Below, piece after piece: positions 62,946 through 64,000 of a stretch of 64,000 nt of DNA. The translations under genes and the position numbers were made by a program. Location of the stretch: the NCBI RefSeq assembly GCF_030652775.1, contig NZ_JAUSPS010000097.1, positions 1 to 64,000 of the forward strand, written 5' to 3'. The stretch's first letter is position 1, and every line of letters starts with the position of its first letter. The notes below the pieces were generated by a model. The model did no database searches. It was not told where the DNA came from and saw nothing but the letters and a program-made list of their open reading frames with translations. The DNA comes from Acetobacterium sp. Its GTDB lineage: Bacteria; Bacillota; Clostridia; Eubacteriales; Eubacteriaceae.

Positions 62946-64000
62946 ATGAAAATAATGTCAGTTATCGGTCTGCTCAGTGCGTTGCTGTTTTGGTTAGTAT
63001 GGCCCGTTCCCCTTCACGCCCAGGCTGCCGTTCCCGCCTCCCTGGGGGCTGCTTATTGCGGCCACATTCAGGATTATGGGGATCTGCCAGCTGATAACGG
63101 CGTCGTCGTGAACGGCGGCCTGCTGGGCACTACCGGTGAAGGCAAACGGATTGAAGGGCTGACAGTCGAGTTAACCGGAGCTGCCGCAGCCACCGAGAAT
63201 TACCATATCCGCTATAATGTCCATATAGAAAATGAGGGCTGGCAGGCGAGCACTGACGAACCGCTCAGTTGGAAAAATGATAGTGACTTTGCCGGTTCCC
63301 AGGGCAAAAGTCAGCGGTTGGAAGCGATTCAGCTCCAACTCACTGACGCCGCTGGACAACCAGTAACTGATTATGCCGTTGAATACCGGGTTCATATTCA
63401 GGATTACGGCTGGTCTCAAGGCTGGAAAAAAGACGGGGCCATCGCCGGAACAACAGGCGAATCCAAACGGCTGGAAGCCATCCAGATCCGGATTGTGCCC
63501 AAATTTACAAGTAGTCTCGATCCCGCTGTCTTTAAAACTTCCAGCCATCGCCTCGGCCAGACCCAGTTCAAGCCCGAAAACGTGGCGGTTAACGATGGCC
63601 AGTTGGTAATTACCATCCCGGCGGGGACAATGACCAGCGGCGAAGTTTCCAGCACCGATTTAAAAAGCTATGGCAGTTATGAGATTTCCATGAAACTGCC
63701 CGATGCGCCATCGAGCATCACCGGTTTTTTCCTCTATGCACCACCGGACTATGATCAGGAAATCGACATCGAAATCTATAATCATCCGGATGGTAAAATC
63801 ATGTTTACCAGCTACGCCAATGGCGGTCTGACCGAATCGGTGACAAAAGATCTGAATTTTGACCCAACCGCCGATTTTCATCACTACCGGATTAATTACC
63901 AGCCGGACACCATCGATTTTTACGTCGACGATATTCTGCTGACCCGCTTTAGCGAGGGGATACCCCACAACCCGATGTATCTGATGGTCAATGCCTGGTT
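62946..64000 (+). CDS. Secreted ChW-repeat glycoside hydrolase family 16 protein (3' truncated)
   Basis: An exported beta-glucanase-like enzyme cut by the window end after about 351 residues. GGAGG precedes ATG 62946. Signal peptide about 1-26. Three ChW-type repeats at about 32-75, 80-125 and 137-178 (AAYCGHIQDYG, YNVHIENEGWQ, YRVHIQDYGW), each with the GxxxRLEAI-like end. The GH16 domain starts near 190 and has the catalytic box E272-I-D274-I-E276. This family cuts beta-1,3- or beta-1,3-1,4-glucans, agar or carrageenan. The acceptor wall binding is presumably by ChW. Confidence 0.92.
   Translation, partial: MKIMSVIGLLSALLFWLVWPVPLHAQAAVPASLGAAYCGHIQDYGDLPADNGVVVNGGLLGTTGEGKRIEGLTVELTGAAAATENYHIRYNVHIENEGWQASTDEPLSWKNDSDFAGSQGKSQRLEAIQLQLTDAAGQPVTDYAVEYRVHIQDYGWSQGWKKDGAIAGTTGESKRLEAIQIRIVPKFTSSLDPAVFKTSSHRLGQTQFKPENVAVNDGQLVITIPAGTMTSGEVSSTDLKSYGSYEISMKLPDAPSSITGFFLYAPPDYDQEIDIEIYNHPDGKIMFTSYANGGLTESVTKDLNFDPTADFHHYRINYQPDTIDFYVDDILLTRFSEGIPHNPMYLMVNAW

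Overview
The window looks like a chromosomal segment of an anaerobic, low-to-moderate G+C Gram-positive of the class Clostridia. An acetogen of the Eubacteriaceae, Acetobacterium-like, is the best fit. The grounds are the ablA/ablB pair for the osmolyte N-epsilon-acetyl-beta-lysine, several secreted proteins with clostridial ChW repeats, a covalent-FMN protein, an OYE-type 4Fe-4S flavoenzyme, strong Shine-Dalgarno sites and many short hairpin terminators. The genus is inference; no rRNA or tRNA gene is present to settle it.

Layout. 0-9 kb: a c-di-GMP GGDEF/EAL protein cut by the window edge, a secreted CHAP amidase, a very long chemoreceptor and two conserved proteins of unknown role. 9.4-12 kb: a near-consensus promoter and a strong terminator bracket about 290 nt of leader just before the ablAB operon. 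12.1-13.5 kb: a dead insertion sequence. 13.5-22.4 kb: a D-2-hydroxyacid dehydrogenase, a divergent YrdC-like protein, a TetR/FMN-binding pair, a flavoprotein, a membrane GDPD and an ABC exporter with a divergent TetR. 22.7-27 kb: a malic enzyme, a KdgT-type carboxylate permease and a CitA/CitB-type two-component pair, whose regulator has lost its DNA-binding domain. 27-43 kb: a thymidylate-synthase-like protein, an NPKTG sortase substrate, an OYE flavoenzyme, a SNF2 helicase, an ABC-F protein and a MerR/SDR pair with a textbook 19-bp-spacer promoter.

43-50 kb is rearranged. It holds an in-frame fusion of an HTH regulator to the back half of an SGNH esterase whose intact paralogue lies 4 kb away. 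It also holds a decayed acetyltransferase, a copied ferredoxin fragment and a ChW-CAP secreted protein behind a coupled 11-codon leader ORF.

50-62.7 kb is a defence region. An intact McrBC type IV system, with an EVE-like reader domain in McrB, sits beside the wreck of a type I restriction-modification locus. There hsdR has several frameshifts and has lost its DEAH segment, rhuM is intact, and hsdM and hsdS are reduced to one fused 270-bp remnant. Two other broken genes lie within it. The window ends in a ChW-GH16 glycanase that runs off the edge.

I found no wholly new system that I can demonstrate. The strongest leads are the HTH-SGNH chimera, the ablAB leader unit, the McrBC/relic type I combination, the thymidylate-synthase-like orphan and the three-way-junction-like inverted repeat at 32.6 kb.
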